A stretch of DNA of 64,000 nucleotides, from assembly GCA_002376845.1 (NCBI GenBank), contig DFOS01000005.1, positions 62,001 to 126,000 of the forward strand. The letters run 5' to 3'. The position numbers and the translations under genes are program-made. The stretch is from Bdellovibrionaceae bacterium UBA3535. Its GTDB lineage: Bacteria > Bdellovibrionota > Bdellovibrionia > Bdellovibrionales > UBA840. The notes under the pieces were generated by a model. It was not told where the DNA came from. It searched no databases and saw only the letters and a program-made list of their open reading frames with translations. The first letter of the stretch is position 1. The number at the start of each line of letters is the position of its first letter. Shown here one piece after another: positions 1 through 9,272 of the stretch.

Positions 1-219
1 AACTGTGGGCAAATAGGGATAATGCTTTGTCATTAATTTATTGGCATCACTTAAGCCCTGGCTATCAATCAAAACAGCGTCCACGTCATGCTTGCGCAAC
101 ATGTCTTTTAAGTCAAAAAACTGCGATGTTGAATAAAAATGAAATGCTTCAGAGAAATGACTAACGATCCTCTCTTGCTTTTCTGAACTTAAACCTAAAA
201 GTATGACTTCCTTTTTCAT
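1..219 (-). CDS. Receiver-like protein, N-terminal part (cut by window edge)
   Basis: The first 73 codons of a minus-strand gene are present; the rest lies outside the window. The start is an ATG at 217-219 with a good ribosome binding site (AGGTGAGGG) just upstream. The peptide begins MKKEVILLGL and has an alternating hydrophobic strand/helix pattern, with DVDAVLIDSQG at about residues 47-57, which resembles the phospho-acceptor strand of a CheY-like receiver (an Asp at the end of strand 3). The fold is an inference from this pattern only. It begins 17 bases after the stop of the coiled-coil gene on the same strand, so the two are probably cotranscribed. Confidence 0.5.
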   Translation of the reverse strand, partial: MKKEVILLGLSSEKQERIVSHFSEAFHFYSTSQFFDLKDMLRKHDVDAVLIDSQGLSDANKLMTKHYPYLPTV

Positions 220-236
220 AATCCCTCACCTACATA

Positions 237-1124
237 CTATGCTGGTTTTTTCTCCTCATCCTTGGTTTCGGCCTTATCTTCTTCGTCTACTTCTAATAAG
301 TTCAATGCCAACCGCAATGCTTTTACGGATTTGCGCATCTTTTCCTTGGTGTTTTCGTGGCTGATATGTAAGTCCCTACCCTTTTCTTTAAAATTATCGA
401 TTTCCATATTCAATTCGTCTAAGTTGCGTTTTAACTCTAATATTAATTCGTCCTTACTCCTTAACAGAGCTTGATTTTCCATCTTCATAATCTGCAAACG
501 ATTTTCCAACTCACGCTCGCGCGATTTTATTTTTTGAAAATCAACTTTAAGCTGCAACTCTAGTGCCTCTACCTTCATTTTGTGCTCTTGCACTTCTTTA
601 TTTTTACTACTCAGCTTCGTTTCTAAATGCTGGATTTCAGATTTGTACTTATCCTTTACCGAGCGGATCTTTTGGTTCAAAGATTCCACTTCTGTTTTTA
701 GTTCCTGATTGTTCTTGTACAGAACTTCTCCGGAAGAGCGTAACTCAGAAAGCTCTAGTTCCAGTTTCGTATTAAGATCTTCCAGTGCATGGATTTTGTC
801 TTGCGCAATTTTCAGCGCTTGGGCCTGCTCGACCTTGCCTTCAGCAAGATGTTGCACCACTCGCGTAATGCCTGCTTTTACTGGTTGATGACTCTGCTCT
901 TTTGTTTCTGATTTTGTAACTTGAATGGAGGTTGGCTCATCGCCCTGACGTTTTGGCAAATCAATACCTGAAAGCTCTAGCTTTTCTGTAGGGTCTTCTT
1001 TTTTAACAATACTGGTCTCCTCGCCATTTGGCTCTTTAGCCAAAGACGTAACTTCCTCTTCGGAAACCTCTTCTTCCAAAAGAAAATCTAAGAATGGATT
1101 TTTCTTCTTCTTTGCTTTTCCCAT
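237..1124 (-). CDS. Coiled-coil protein of unknown function
   Basis: A 295-residue protein with no recognised catalytic domain. The N-terminus is basic (MGKAKKKKNPFLDF) and is followed by an acidic, low-complexity region to about residue 85. Residues of roughly 90-270 form a long, continuous heptad-like coiled coil rich in Glu, Lys and Leu; the tail is Glu/Lys-rich. There is no signal peptide or membrane segment, so it should be cytoplasmic. It sits between rlmN and a receiver-like gene on the same strand (77 and 17 base gaps), suggesting a shared transcript. A scaffold or polar-localisation role is possible but not shown by the sequence. Confidence 0.7.
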   Translation of the reverse strand: MGKAKKKKNPFLDFLLEEEVSEEEVTSLAKEPNGEETSIVKKEDPTEKLELSGIDLPKRQGDEPTSIQVTKSETKEQSHQPVKAGITRVVQHLAEGKVEQAQALKIAQDKIHALEDLNTKLELELSELRSSGEVLYKNNQELKTEVESLNQKIRSVKDKYKSEIQHLETKLSSKNKEVQEHKMKVEALELQLKVDFQKIKSRERELENRLQIMKMENQALLRSKDELILELKRNLDELNMEIDNFKEKGRDLHISHENTKEKMRKSVKALRLALNLLEVDEEDKAETKDEEKKPA

Positions 1125-1201
1125 CTCTATGTTTGTTCGGAAAAATGCAGTGTCTTTTTAAGAATTTATACAGTTTTTTAGAGATTTGGACTCGACTTTA
1201 G

Positions 1202-2254
1202 TTAAAGACTCATGCGCTCAGGTCGACCTTCGTAGACCGAAGTTAATTGACCACAAGCTGCATAAATATCACGACCCATAGTTTTGCGGACAATGGTCTG
1301 GTAGCCATAAGACATCATCTTCTGATGAAAACGCTCGATACTCTCATCACTTGGTCGGTGAAACTCGGTACCTGGGTGCTCATTAAAAGGGATTAAATTA
1401 ATTTTACAAGGTATATGCTTCAGAAGTTGATTCAACCTAACCGCATCTTCATTGCGATCTGTCACGCCTTTTAGCAAGACGTACTCAAAAGTAACCCTGT
1501 CCTTAGTTTGCTGAGTGTACTCTTTGCAAGCTGCAAGCAAGTCTTTTAGGGGGTAGCGCTTATTGATCGGCATCACATAATCACGAATCTCATCATTGCT
1601 AGCATTTAAGCTAACGGCTAAACGCACGCGCGATTCCCAAATACGCGGCATTTGTGGAACCAAACCTGATGTAGAAACCGTGATTTTTCGGCGTGATAAA
1701 TTATAACCAAACTCATTGGTAATGATATCAATGGCATTGAAGACGTTATCACTATTATCCAACGGCTCTCCCATACCCATAAAAACAATATTGGTAATGC
1801 GCCGGCTTTCATTTTTTAAAGAATCCGAAGCCACGACAAATTGCCCGACAATCTCTGCTGTACTCAGGCGCCGTCTTAATTTTTGTTTGCCGGTATAACA
1901 GAACCGACATGCCATATTGCAACCTACTTCAGAGGACAAACAAATGGTTAAGCGATCATTGGCAGGAATAAGAACGGTCTCGAAGGTTAGCCCCTCCGAT
2001 TCAAATAAAAACTTTCTTGTGCCATCAACGGAATCCAAAACTTGTTTTGGTTTGGGCAAATCAAAAGACAAAATCTGCTTTAGATCTTCGCGGAAATTTT
2101 TCGATAAATTTGTCATGGAATCAATATCTTGTACGCGCTTTTCGTAAACCCATTTATAGAGCTGTTGCGCACGAAATTTTTCTTTACCAAGACCCACCAG
2201 GTATTGTTTAAGATCTTCCAACGGATAAGAGAAAAAATTTTGTATGCCTAACAT
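1202..2254 (-). CDS. rlmN: 23S rRNA (adenine2503-C2)/tRNA (A37-C2) methyltransferase RlmN
   Basis: Radical-SAM methyltransferase that makes m2A in 23S rRNA at A2503 and, in enterobacteria, in tRNA at A37. The 350-residue length is normal. The iron-sulfur cluster motif CxxxCxxC is C112, C116 and C119 (GCNMACRFCYTG). Other family hallmarks visible are the GMGEPLDN SAM-binding segment, the SLNASNDEIR segment and the late cysteine in RDIYAACGQL that forms the methylated/adduct pair with the earlier catalytic Cys of the family. The start has no strong ribosome binding site. It lies 32 bases downstream of rfaE1 on the same strand. Confidence 0.96.
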   Translation of the reverse strand: MLGIQNFFSYPLEDLKQYLVGLGKEKFRAQQLYKWVYEKRVQDIDSMTNLSKNFREDLKQILSFDLPKPKQVLDSVDGTRKFLFESEGLTFETVLIPANDRLTICLSSEVGCNMACRFCYTGKQKLRRRLSTAEIVGQFVVASDSLKNESRRITNIVFMGMGEPLDNSDNVFNAIDIITNEFGYNLSRRKITVSTSGLVPQMPRIWESRVRLAVSLNASNDEIRDYVMPINKRYPLKDLLAACKEYTQQTKDRVTFEYVLLKGVTDRNEDAVRLNQLLKHIPCKINLIPFNEHPGTEFHRPSDESIERFHQKMMSYGYQTIVRKTMGRDIYAACGQLTSVYEGRPERMSL

Positions 2255-2286
2255 GGGCCGGATACTAGAAATTTATCGGCATGGCG

Positions 2287-3300
2287 TCAATGGCTATCCA
2301 TGGACTCCATAATTTCTTCCCAATTGGCTGTTGCAGCTCCGACCTTGGCCACCACGACTCCTGCGGCATAATTGGCAAAAACACAGGCATCTTGCAAACT
2401 TAGACCCGCTGCTTGGGCCATGGCAATGGCCGCTATTACGGTGTCCCCGGCACCGGTAACATCGTAGACTTGTTTGGCAAAAGTGGGCACTTGCAAAATG
2501 TCGTTTTCAAATAGGGTCATACCATCTTTGGAACGTGTAATAATGAGAGCCTCCGACTGGATGGCAGCCTGCAATTCTTTTCCGAGCGCCAAAACCTCTT
2601 CATCTAGCAAATCGCTAGATGATTTTTGCCATTTCATCATTGCCGCCGCTTCTTTTAAATTTGGAGTCATTAAAAAAGCATTTTGATAGGTTTGTGGACT
2701 TTTACTTGGGTGCGGATCCACATAAACTGCCACTCCCTTAGCCTTTGCCATTTTAATAACATCCGCATTCAAATCTGCCCCAATCAAACCTTTGGCGTAG
2801 TCTTGAATGATTACCGCCGAACAATCTTGCAAAGCCTGACGGTACAAATCCAAGACCTCTTTTTGGCATTGCGAGCTAATCGTTGTTTTTTCCTCATAAT
2901 CCACCCGAACCATATGATGCGAGCCCGACATTATGCGAGCCTTGCGGGTGGTTGGACGGTTCTTATCTTGTAAAACAAATTGATCCTGAATACCGGCTTC
3001 TTTTAACAAAGCCCTTACCTTTTCCCCGGCAATGTCATCGCCAATTACGGAGACCAATAAGGGCTCGCCCCCCATAGCCTTGATGTTCAAAGCAACGTTG
3101 GTGCTAAGACCTAGGCGGTAATACTCCTCTTTTACTGCCAAGACAGGAACCGGCGCCTCTGGACTAATGCGATCCACTTCTCCTGTCACATACTCGTCTA
3201 AGCCCAAGTCCCCCAATACCAGGATTTTTTGCCCAGCAAATTGGGCCTTCTTTTGCAATATATTCTGCCTTGCTTTGGTCAAATCCACATTATGAATCAT
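2287..3300 (-). CDS. rfaE1: D-glycero-beta-D-manno-heptose-7-phosphate kinase (RfaE1/HldA type, PfkB family)
   Basis: Phosphorylates heptose 7-phosphate at C1 on the way to ADP-heptose for the LPS inner core. The start of the domain, GDLGLDEYVTGEVDRISPEA, is characteristic of the RfaE kinase domain, and the PfkB C-terminal signature with catalytic Asp is present (DVTGAGDTVIA). About 337 residues long with no fused nucleotidyltransferase domain, so this is the single-domain form and needs a separate HldC/RfaE2, which is not in the window. I place the start at the ATG of 3298-3300 (MIHNVDL); an upstream in-frame ATG at 3357 would add 19 unusual residues and run towards the divergent gdhA. The ribosome binding site (GAAGG) is rather distant. 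Confidence 0.88.
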   Translation of the reverse strand: MIHNVDLTKARQNILQKKAQFAGQKILVLGDLGLDEYVTGEVDRISPEAPVPVLAVKEEYYRLGLSTNVALNIKAMGGEPLLVSVIGDDIAGEKVRALLKEAGIQDQFVLQDKNRPTTRKARIMSGSHHMVRVDYEEKTTISSQCQKEVLDLYRQALQDCSAVIIQDYAKGLIGADLNADVIKMAKAKGVAVYVDPHPSKSPQTYQNAFLMTPNLKEAAAMMKWQKSSSDLLDEEVLALGKELQAAIQSEALIITRSKDGMTLFENDILQVPTFAKQVYDVTGAGDTVIAAIAMAQAAGLSLQDACVFANYAAGVVVAKVGAATANWEEIMESMDSH

Positions 3301-3416
3301 AGCACTATACTGCCTTCGAATTAGGACGGAAGTCACGAGATTTTTCCATACGCACATAGGTGCTTGTGGACATCCCTATAAAACTTGTTATTCTCATAGA
3401 ACAGCAAAGGAATCAT

Positions 3417-4691
3417 ATGCAGCCCACAGAAATACCTGAGATCTATCGAGGCGAATTCTTTGAACATACAATCGATTATTTAGATGATGTTGGTAACAAG
3501 ATTGGTTTGGACCCCAATATACTCAATCGACTTTACTTTCCTAAACGCGCAGTGGTGGTGAGTGTCCCCTGCCGAATGGATGATCGCACCGTAAAGGTTT
3601 TTCAAGGCTACCGGGTTCAACACAGTCAAACCCTCGGCCCCTGTAAAGGTGGAATTCGCTACCACGAATCAGTAAACTTAAGCGAAGTGGCCGCCTTGGC
3701 GTGCTTAATGACTTTTAAAAACTCCTTACTTGGTCTACCTTTAGGCGGAGCTAAGGGAGGGATTTGCGTAGACCCCAACTTATTATCTCGAACCGAAAAA
3801 CAAAACCTAACAAGACGCTATACAACAGAAATTTCCAACTTCATTGGTCCGGCCACCGACATTCCTGCTCCCGATGTTGGCACCGATGCACAGACCATGG
3901 CTTGGTTGATGGATACCTATTCTCAGGGACTAGGCAATGCGGTACCAGGAATTGTTACAGGCAAACCTATTGAGATAGGTGGCTCCCTCGGACGCACAGG
4001 TGCAACAGGACTCGGCACCATTTTTTGCTTGGAAGAAGCATTGAAGTCCATTGACAAACATATGTCAGAGACTTCCATTGCGGTACAAGGTTTTGGTAAT
4101 GTTGGCTCCCATGCAGCTCTTTATGCCCATCAACGAGGAGCAAAAATACTAGCCGTTAGCGATGTACATGGTGCCATTTTTAATGCTGATGGTATCGACA
4201 TACCTAAATTGATTTTGGACTACCAACAATGCCACAACTTACAAAAATGTGGCTACGGAGAAAGTATTTCCAACGAGGAACTGGTAGCTTTGGATGTAGA
4301 TGCCTTTATTCCCGCCGCACTTGATGGTGTCATTCATGAGAAAAATGCGAAAACAGTTCGAGCCAAAATCATTATTGAGGGCGCCAACGGCCCAGTAACG
4401 CCAAGAGCGGCCGAAATTTTAAATAAAAGCAATGTGCTCATTGTGCCTGACATCCTTGCCAATGGTGGCGGTGTGATTGTTTCTTACTTTGAGTGGGTAC
4501 AAGGTATTGCTTCCTTCTTCTGGGAAGAAGAGGAAGTGCACCGCCGCTTAAAGTATGTAATTACGCGCGCTTTTAACAATGTGATGGAAATGGCAAAAAA
4601 AGAAAATTACGATATGCGTACTGCTGCCATGGCAATTGCCATGAAACGCGTCGAACAGGCCATGCTTTTACGCGGTTTATACCCGCGTTAA
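3417..4691 (+). CDS. gdhA: Glutamate dehydrogenase (Glu/Leu/Phe/Val dehydrogenase family)
   Basis: Interconverts glutamate and 2-oxoglutarate plus ammonia. At 424 residues it has the normal length for the hexameric enzyme. Visible hallmarks are the substrate-binding Lys in GPCKGGIRYH (K77), the catalytic Lys in LPLGGAKGGI (K113), the catalytic Asp in PAPDVGTD, and the C-terminal Rossmann motif GFGNVGSHAA. NAD versus NADP use cannot be decided by eye. The ATG at 3417 has AAAGGA eight bases upstream and is preferred over a GTG at 3360. It is divergent from rfaE1, so the 116 bases between them should hold promoters for both, although none is obvious. Amino-acid catabolism fits the nearby gcvP/asparaginase genes. 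Confidence 0.93.
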   Translation: MQPTEIPEIYRGEFFEHTIDYLDDVGNKIGLDPNILNRLYFPKRAVVVSVPCRMDDRTVKVFQGYRVQHSQTLGPCKGGIRYHESVNLSEVAALACLMTFKNSLLGLPLGGAKGGICVDPNLLSRTEKQNLTRRYTTEISNFIGPATDIPAPDVGTDAQTMAWLMDTYSQGLGNAVPGIVTGKPIEIGGSLGRTGATGLGTIFCLEEALKSIDKHMSETSIAVQGFGNVGSHAALYAHQRGAKILAVSDVHGAIFNADGIDIPKLILDYQQCHNLQKCGYGESISNEELVALDVDAFIPAALDGVIHEKNAKTVRAKIIIEGANGPVTPRAAEILNKSNVLIVPDILANGGGVIVSYFEWVQGIASFFWEEEEVHRRLKYVITRAFNNVMEMAKKENYDMRTAAMAIAMKRVEQAMLLRGLYPR

Positions 4692-4731
4692 GCCGCGTGA
4701 CTTTTAAAACTCCATCTTATATCCTTTTAGA

Positions 4732-5136
4732 ATGAGAACAAAACGAGCAACTTGGATTCCTGTCGTCACTGCCATAATGAAAAAGGGCAATGAGGTTTTG
4801 TTAGGCAGGAGGCCGGAAGGCAACACGCTTGCTGGTTTATGGGAATTTCCTGGTGGCAAGCTGGAGCTCGGAGAAAGCCCCAAGCAGGCTTTGCATCGAG
4901 AATTGCAAGAAGAATTAGGTATCGATGCGAAGATTGGGGATTTGCGTATCGCCAACTCCCACCAATTTGGCGACAAAGGTATTCTTCTCCTATTTTTTGA
5001 AGTTCCCTATTGGACAGGAGAACCCAAAAGCATTCATCACAGTGAACTGCGCTGGGTAAAAAAAGAAGAGATCTCCCGTCTGGAAATACCAGATACCAAC
5101 CGAGTGGTCTTGAATGAGATTTTAGAGATAATCTAA
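4732..5136 (+). CDS. mutT: NUDIX hydrolase of the MutT type (8-oxo-dGTP/CTP pyrophosphatase)
   Basis: A 134-residue single-domain NUDIX protein. The NUDIX box (G x5 E x7 REUxEExGU) is complete at residues 42-64 with G42, E48, R56-E57 and E60-E61. The flanking GLWEFPGGK and RWV segments are those of MutT proteins, which hydrolyse 8-oxo-dGTP and so prevent transversions; a CTP/other NTP substrate cannot be excluded. It follows gdhA by 40 bases and precedes a glycosyltransferase by 35 bases, all on the same strand. The ribosome binding site is weak. Confidence 0.85.
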   Translation: MRTKRATWIPVVTAIMKKGNEVLLGRRPEGNTLAGLWEFPGGKLELGESPKQALHRELQEELGIDAKIGDLRIANSHQFGDKGILLLFFEVPYWTGEPKSIHHSELRWVKKEEISRLEIPDTNRVVLNEILEII

Positions 5137-5171
5137 ATGACATTGATGCTGCAATTTTCTAGTCTAGAGGC

Positions 5172-6422
5172 ATGGCCAAACCAACGCTACCGCACGAGCT
5201 CAATATATGCATTATATCCCGCAAATTCCCTTTGTCGGGCAGAGCTGCGGACCACTCCTATTTGCTGTATATTGCCAAGGGATTGGTCAAACGGGGACAT
5301 CATGTAACGGTGTTGGCCCACTCCAACCAAGTTGGGAAATCCCTAGAAGAACAAGAGGGAATTAAAGCCTACTATTTAAATCAGAATCAATTGGTGCCGG
5401 AAGACAAGTATGCAGATTTAGTTAAGGAGCGCTTTGCAAAATTGCATCGTGAAAAACCTTTTCACATGGTTCACTGCATTGATAATTCCGGGGCGAAAGT
5501 TTTAAAATACAAAAAGCACTACCAAGTAACCACGATGATGGACGTAGAGGCCACCAGAATGGGTGAGGTGATTTCCATTTTGGGAATGTCACAAGAAACT
5601 CCCTGGGGTGCAATTCGCACGGCCTTAAGTGTAACCTACAAATTTTTACGCACTTATTTTTCTACGGATCGGGCCCTATTAAAAAAGGCCGATGGCGTGA
5701 TTGTTACTAGTCCCCAACAGCGAATTGCTTTAGAGCGCTACTATTTATATCCTGACCGGCGCATTTTTACCATCTCCTACGGCTTGCAGGTAAGTGAAAA
5801 TATCAATGAAGAAAATGCTCAAGCCATACGAAAAAAACTGGAGATAAGGGAGGATGATTTTTGCATCATCACCTTTTCTGATATGTTAGAAATCAACGAA
5901 ATCACAACCATCATTAAAGCCTTTGAGCAACTGGTAATAAAAAAACCCAACTCCCGCCTTGTCATTGTAGGTAAGGGGCCAAGGTATAAAGATATTGAAT
6001 TCATGGTCTTGAATCACGCTTTGGGTAGTAAAGTTGTTATGACTGGCGCCATAAAGAATACAGAAATTCCTGACTATATATCCACTTGCAATGTCTATAT
6101 AAATTTAAGTAGCCGCACCTCGGGGTTTGAATCCAGTCTCCTAGAGTCCATGGCACAGCAAAAAATTGTCATTGGCTCCGAAGTAAGCGCCCTATCTTCG
6201 CTGATCGAAAACGGCATAGATGGTTTTCTAATTCGTCCTGCCGACATTGAAGGCTTGTTTCAATTGTTCATGGACATTATGAACAAACAAATTGCCGTAG
6301 AGGAAATGCAGGTGCATGCTTATAAAAAAGTAATGAATTTTTCAGACCCGCAAAAGATGACAGATGATTGTGTCAACGCGTACTTTGATATATTACGACT
6401 ATCAGGTAAGTATAAAAGGTAA
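5172..6422 (+). CDS. Glycosyltransferase, GT4 family (GT-B fold)
   Basis: 416-residue cytoplasmic glycosyltransferase. The N-terminal Rossmann half starts LNICIISRKFPLSGRAADHS, and the C-terminal half carries the donor-binding E-x7-E arrangement in SGFESSLLESMAQQK followed by GSEVSALSSLIENGIDGFL, typical of GT4. The acceptor and donor sugars cannot be deduced. It ends two bases before the O-antigen-ligase-like membrane protein, so the pair is almost certainly translated from one mRNA and probably works in LPS or another surface glycan. Confidence 0.85.
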   Translation: MAKPTLPHELNICIISRKFPLSGRAADHSYLLYIAKGLVKRGHHVTVLAHSNQVGKSLEEQEGIKAYYLNQNQLVPEDKYADLVKERFAKLHREKPFHMVHCIDNSGAKVLKYKKHYQVTTMMDVEATRMGEVISILGMSQETPWGAIRTALSVTYKFLRTYFSTDRALLKKADGVIVTSPQQRIALERYYLYPDRRIFTISYGLQVSENINEENAQAIRKKLEIREDDFCIITFSDMLEINEITTIIKAFEQLVIKKPNSRLVIVGKGPRYKDIEFMVLNHALGSKVVMTGAIKNTEIPDYISTCNVYINLSSRTSGFESSLLESMAQQKIVIGSEVSALSSLIENGIDGFLIRPADIEGLFQLFMDIMNKQIAVEEMQVHAYKKVMNFSDPQKMTDDCVNAYFDILRLSGKYKR

Positions 6423-6424
6423 AT

Positions 6425-7774
6425 ATGTCCTATGTAGTCACACCTAGCGAAAAAGCTCGAGCAAAATGCAATCCGCACCCCGTAGGTGTTGGGCAAGCTG
6501 ATGGGCATGGCGGCTTTAACCTGATACTAAAAAACATTTTCGGCTTTCCTATACCCTACCTAGAATTTCTTGTTTTCACGGGCGTACTACTTGCTACTTT
6601 TTTGATGGAAGCCTCGCTTTGGCTCTTGTTACTTTTGGGCACACTCTACCTTCTAACAGATTTTATATCTCGCAAAAAAGAAGGCCGCATTTTCTTTAGT
6701 GGATTTGAGTGGTTTTACCTTGCATTGCCATTTTTTTTATTGGCAGCCTGTGGCTTTCAATGGCTACCATTTCTAAATGCCATCCTATATTTTCGCTGGA
6801 TATTTGTTCTAATGCTACTGCCGCCCATTTTATATCTCTTTCCCGGCGTCAACACCTGGCTATTTCTACTCATATTTGGGGGCTTGGCTCTTGCAATTTT
6901 TGGGCATGCCCAACATTTTATTGGCTGGCATCCTTCGCAAGTGGAATACCCCATTGCCTATTCACATTTTAGCTTTGATGGCTATGCCATCTCCGGTTTT
7001 TTTGAATCTCCATTAACATTTGGTCTTGTATTAACCTCCATTTTATCCTTTATAAGTACGCGGCTACTCTACGAGCTCAAGCAAGAAGGACATACCAATT
7101 TCCTTTATCTTGTCATGACCATCATTGTGGCGGCTGCCTGTTTTTTTACTTATGATTTGCGTATCTGGTGTCTAACGGTTTTGGCTTTTTTAATTCCCTG
7201 CTTTTTTGCTAGCAAAAAATACTTCATTGTTGGAGTGATAGGCTTACTTGGTTTTTTTTATTTAAGCTTCTGGCTGATTGAACCTTTTCGCAATGTGTTT
7301 TTATTTTTGCAAAAAAACTTCGAAACCTTGCAATTGCAAATGCACACCATTCACTCCCAGTGGTTTGAAATCATCTCCAATCACTTATGGTTGGGAGAGC
7401 AAAAATTTCATCTCAATTTACTTACGGAGCACTTTTCCTCCTCAGATACACAAGAAAATATAATGGAAAACTCCTATCTTTTACTTCTCAAGCAAGTTGG
7501 AGTGATTGGTTTTGTTTTATTTATCGCCTTTTTCCTTCGCGCATTGATGCTGAACCTTCGCTTGCTAAAAGATATTCCCAACACCCATACTTGGCACAAA
7601 GTTTTGGTATTGGGCACGCTCTGCATGCAGGTCAATATGCATTTAGCAGCACTGTTCTTCCCTATTTTTCACTACAATCACATTCTATTTTTCTTTGTCA
7701 GCTTACTTAGTATCTTGATCTATTTTGATGATGCTTACGGCAAGGGAATCGTGCCGGATGATGCTTGCCTGTAA
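6425..7774 (+). CDS. Polytopic membrane protein resembling O-antigen ligase/polymerase
   Basis: 449 residues with about ten to twelve hydrophobic segments and a long loop at about residues 285-360 containing HSQWFEIISNHLWLGEQKF, then NSYLLLLKQVGVIGFVLF. This layout (many membrane helices, one large periplasmic loop, NxYLxLLxxxGxxG pattern) is that of the WaaL/Wzy O-antigen ligase/polymerase superfamily. The first 35 residues are hydrophilic with several His, Gly and Pro and look unlike the usual family start, but AAAGG precedes this ATG. Coupled to the preceding glycosyltransferase. No polymerase-versus-ligase decision is possible from sequence alone. Confidence 0.7.
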   Translation: MSYVVTPSEKARAKCNPHPVGVGQADGHGGFNLILKNIFGFPIPYLEFLVFTGVLLATFLMEASLWLLLLLGTLYLLTDFISRKKEGRIFFSGFEWFYLALPFFLLAACGFQWLPFLNAILYFRWIFVLMLLPPILYLFPGVNTWLFLLIFGGLALAIFGHAQHFIGWHPSQVEYPIAYSHFSFDGYAISGFFESPLTFGLVLTSILSFISTRLLYELKQEGHTNFLYLVMTIIVAAACFFTYDLRIWCLTVLAFLIPCFFASKKYFIVGVIGLLGFFYLSFWLIEPFRNVFLFLQKNFETLQLQMHTIHSQWFEIISNHLWLGEQKFHLNLLTEHFSSSDTQENIMENSYLLLLKQVGVIGFVLFIAFFLRALMLNLRLLKDIPNTHTWHKVLVLGTLCMQVNMHLAALFFPIFHYNHILFFFVSLLSILIYFDDAYGKGIVPDDACL

Positions 7775-7992
7775 ATCTGCGTGCATTTGCCGCAAGACTC
7801 ATAATTGCTTGAAAGCACTTAGAAAAGTTTAAATCTGACAATTTTCTTAAAACTAGACCCTGTTGCCTAATACTAACGCAAGAATGAAGTCCAATTGCGT
7901 CTTAAAGCCTGATTTCGCGGGGCTCTATAGCATCTTTTTGCTTTGGAGCTCCAAACTTATGTGCAATACTTTCAATAGGTTAGGGGATTTCG

Positions 7993-8298
7993 ATGACCAA
8001 AGCAGACTTGATCAATTTAATTTCAGAACAAGCCGGTATGACTCGCGTGAAGGCGGAGACCATAGTGAATACCATTTTTGACACCATGGTGGAGGCCTTA
8101 CTAAAGGGCGATCGAATCGAAATCCGCGGCTTTGGCTCTTTTGTAAACCGGCACTATGAAGGTTACAACGGTAGAAACCCCCGCACGGGTGAAGTCATTC
8201 AAGTGGCAGAGAAAAAACTTCCGTTTTTTAAAGTCGGTAAAGAATTAAAAGAAGAAATCAACAAGCGTGCCGGCGAACCTTTACCGAAAGACGACTGA
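7993..8298 (+). CDS. HU/IHF-family DNA-binding protein (IHF-beta-like)
   Basis: 101-residue nucleoid protein. The two N-terminal helices (TKADLINLISEQAG) are followed by RGFGSFVNRHYEGYNGRNPRTGE, the beta-arm signature with the Pro that kinks DNA, and by PFFKVGKELKEEIN, which is closer to IHF-beta than to HU. The start has a strong ribosome binding site (AGGGGA). The 218 bases upstream contain no recognisable gene. The last 18 bases overlap the 3' end of the convergent epmA. A second, shorter family member is at 43904-44179. Confidence 0.93.
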   Translation: MTKADLINLISEQAGMTRVKAETIVNTIFDTMVEALLKGDRIEIRGFGSFVNRHYEGYNGRNPRTGEVIQVAEKKLPFFKVGKELKEEINKRAGEPLPKDD

Positions 8299-9186
8299 TT
8301 CAAAAGCCCTAACTTGGTGAATGTCCTTGATATTATTTTTTGCCATATACAAACGCTCTAAACCCATCGCAATTCCTGCACAGGGTTTTAAATAATTTAA
8401 CGAATTCAAAAAGTCTTGATCAATTGGCATAGCTTGCTTGCCCAAAGCAAGACGCTCCTGATTGGTCTCCGCAAACCTGGCAGCCTGCTCGATGGGATCC
8501 CGTAGTTCCTGATAGGCATTTGCCAATTCAATGCCACGCCAATAGACCTCCATTCTGTTGGCCCATCCCTCTTCATCGAAGTCCGCTAGTGCCGCTAGCT
8601 TCGGTGGAAATTTATCCACAAAAATCAATGTTTCTGACGGAAGATTGTCTTCGATGCCATCCAGCCAGAGCCTTTGAAAAAGATCACTCCACGAGTCATC
8701 TTTTCGCGCTACAATGTTTTTATTCCTACAAAGTGCAGCCAAATCCTCCCGACTCGTATTGGGCCGTAAATCAAAGTCCAAATAGTCTTGAAACAAGGTC
8801 TGCATACTTAGCGATTTACATTCCTTTGTTTCGCACAAAGCCATAACATCATTCTTTAAATCTTCCAAATCAGCGGCAGAACGGTAAAATTCCAGCATTG
8901 TAAATTCTTGTCGATGATAAGGCCCCTCAAGATCTTTCCGAAAGCATGCCTTAATTTCAAAAATATTTTCAAGCCCTGAGGCCAAGGCTTTTTTTAGATG
9001 AAATTCAGGTGAGGTTGGCAAAAAGTAATCCGTATCTGCCACGGCCAAAGGATCAATATATGTCTCCACTCCTGGGCTAGATACCAAAAAGGGCGTTGGA
9101 ACCTCCACAAAATTTCTTTGGTAAAAGTATTCACGCACTTTACGTAGAAATAAGTCCCAAGATTTCAAAACAGCAATATTGGCCAT
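8281..9186 (-). CDS. epmA: Elongation factor P--(R)-beta-lysine ligase (EpmA/PoxA/GenX)
   Basis: A catalytic-core class II lysyl-tRNA synthetase paralogue of about 301 residues, without the anticodon-binding OB domain of LysRS, which is the EpmA architecture. Motifs seen: EVPTPFLVSSPGVETYIDP near the start, PEFHLKKALASG, the motif 2 region FRKDLEGPYHRQEFTMLEFYR, and motif 3 GIAMGLERLYM. The family attaches beta-lysine to a Lys of EF-P to help ribosomes through polyproline stretches. The partner EpmB (lysine 2,3-aminomutase) and EF-P are not in this window. The ATG at 9184-9186 is preferred to a TTG 15 bases upstream. Confidence 0.88.
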   Translation of the reverse strand: MANIAVLKSWDLFLRKVREYFYQRNFVEVPTPFLVSSPGVETYIDPLAVADTDYFLPTSPEFHLKKALASGLENIFEIKACFRKDLEGPYHRQEFTMLEFYRSAADLEDLKNDVMALCETKECKSLSMQTLFQDYLDFDLRPNTSREDLAALCRNKNIVARKDDSWSDLFQRLWLDGIEDNLPSETLIFVDKFPPKLAALADFDEEGWANRMEVYWRGIELANAYQELRDPIEQAARFAETNQERLALGKQAMPIDQDFLNSLNYLKPCAGIAMGLERLYMAKNNIKDIHQVRAFESVVFR

Positions 9187-9272
9187 GCCCTTACTTAGCA
9201 AAAGCTGTTGAGCATAGCAATTTTAACCTGCGTAATGCTTTGCTTTCTGCTAATTAGTCGATATAAAAGGTT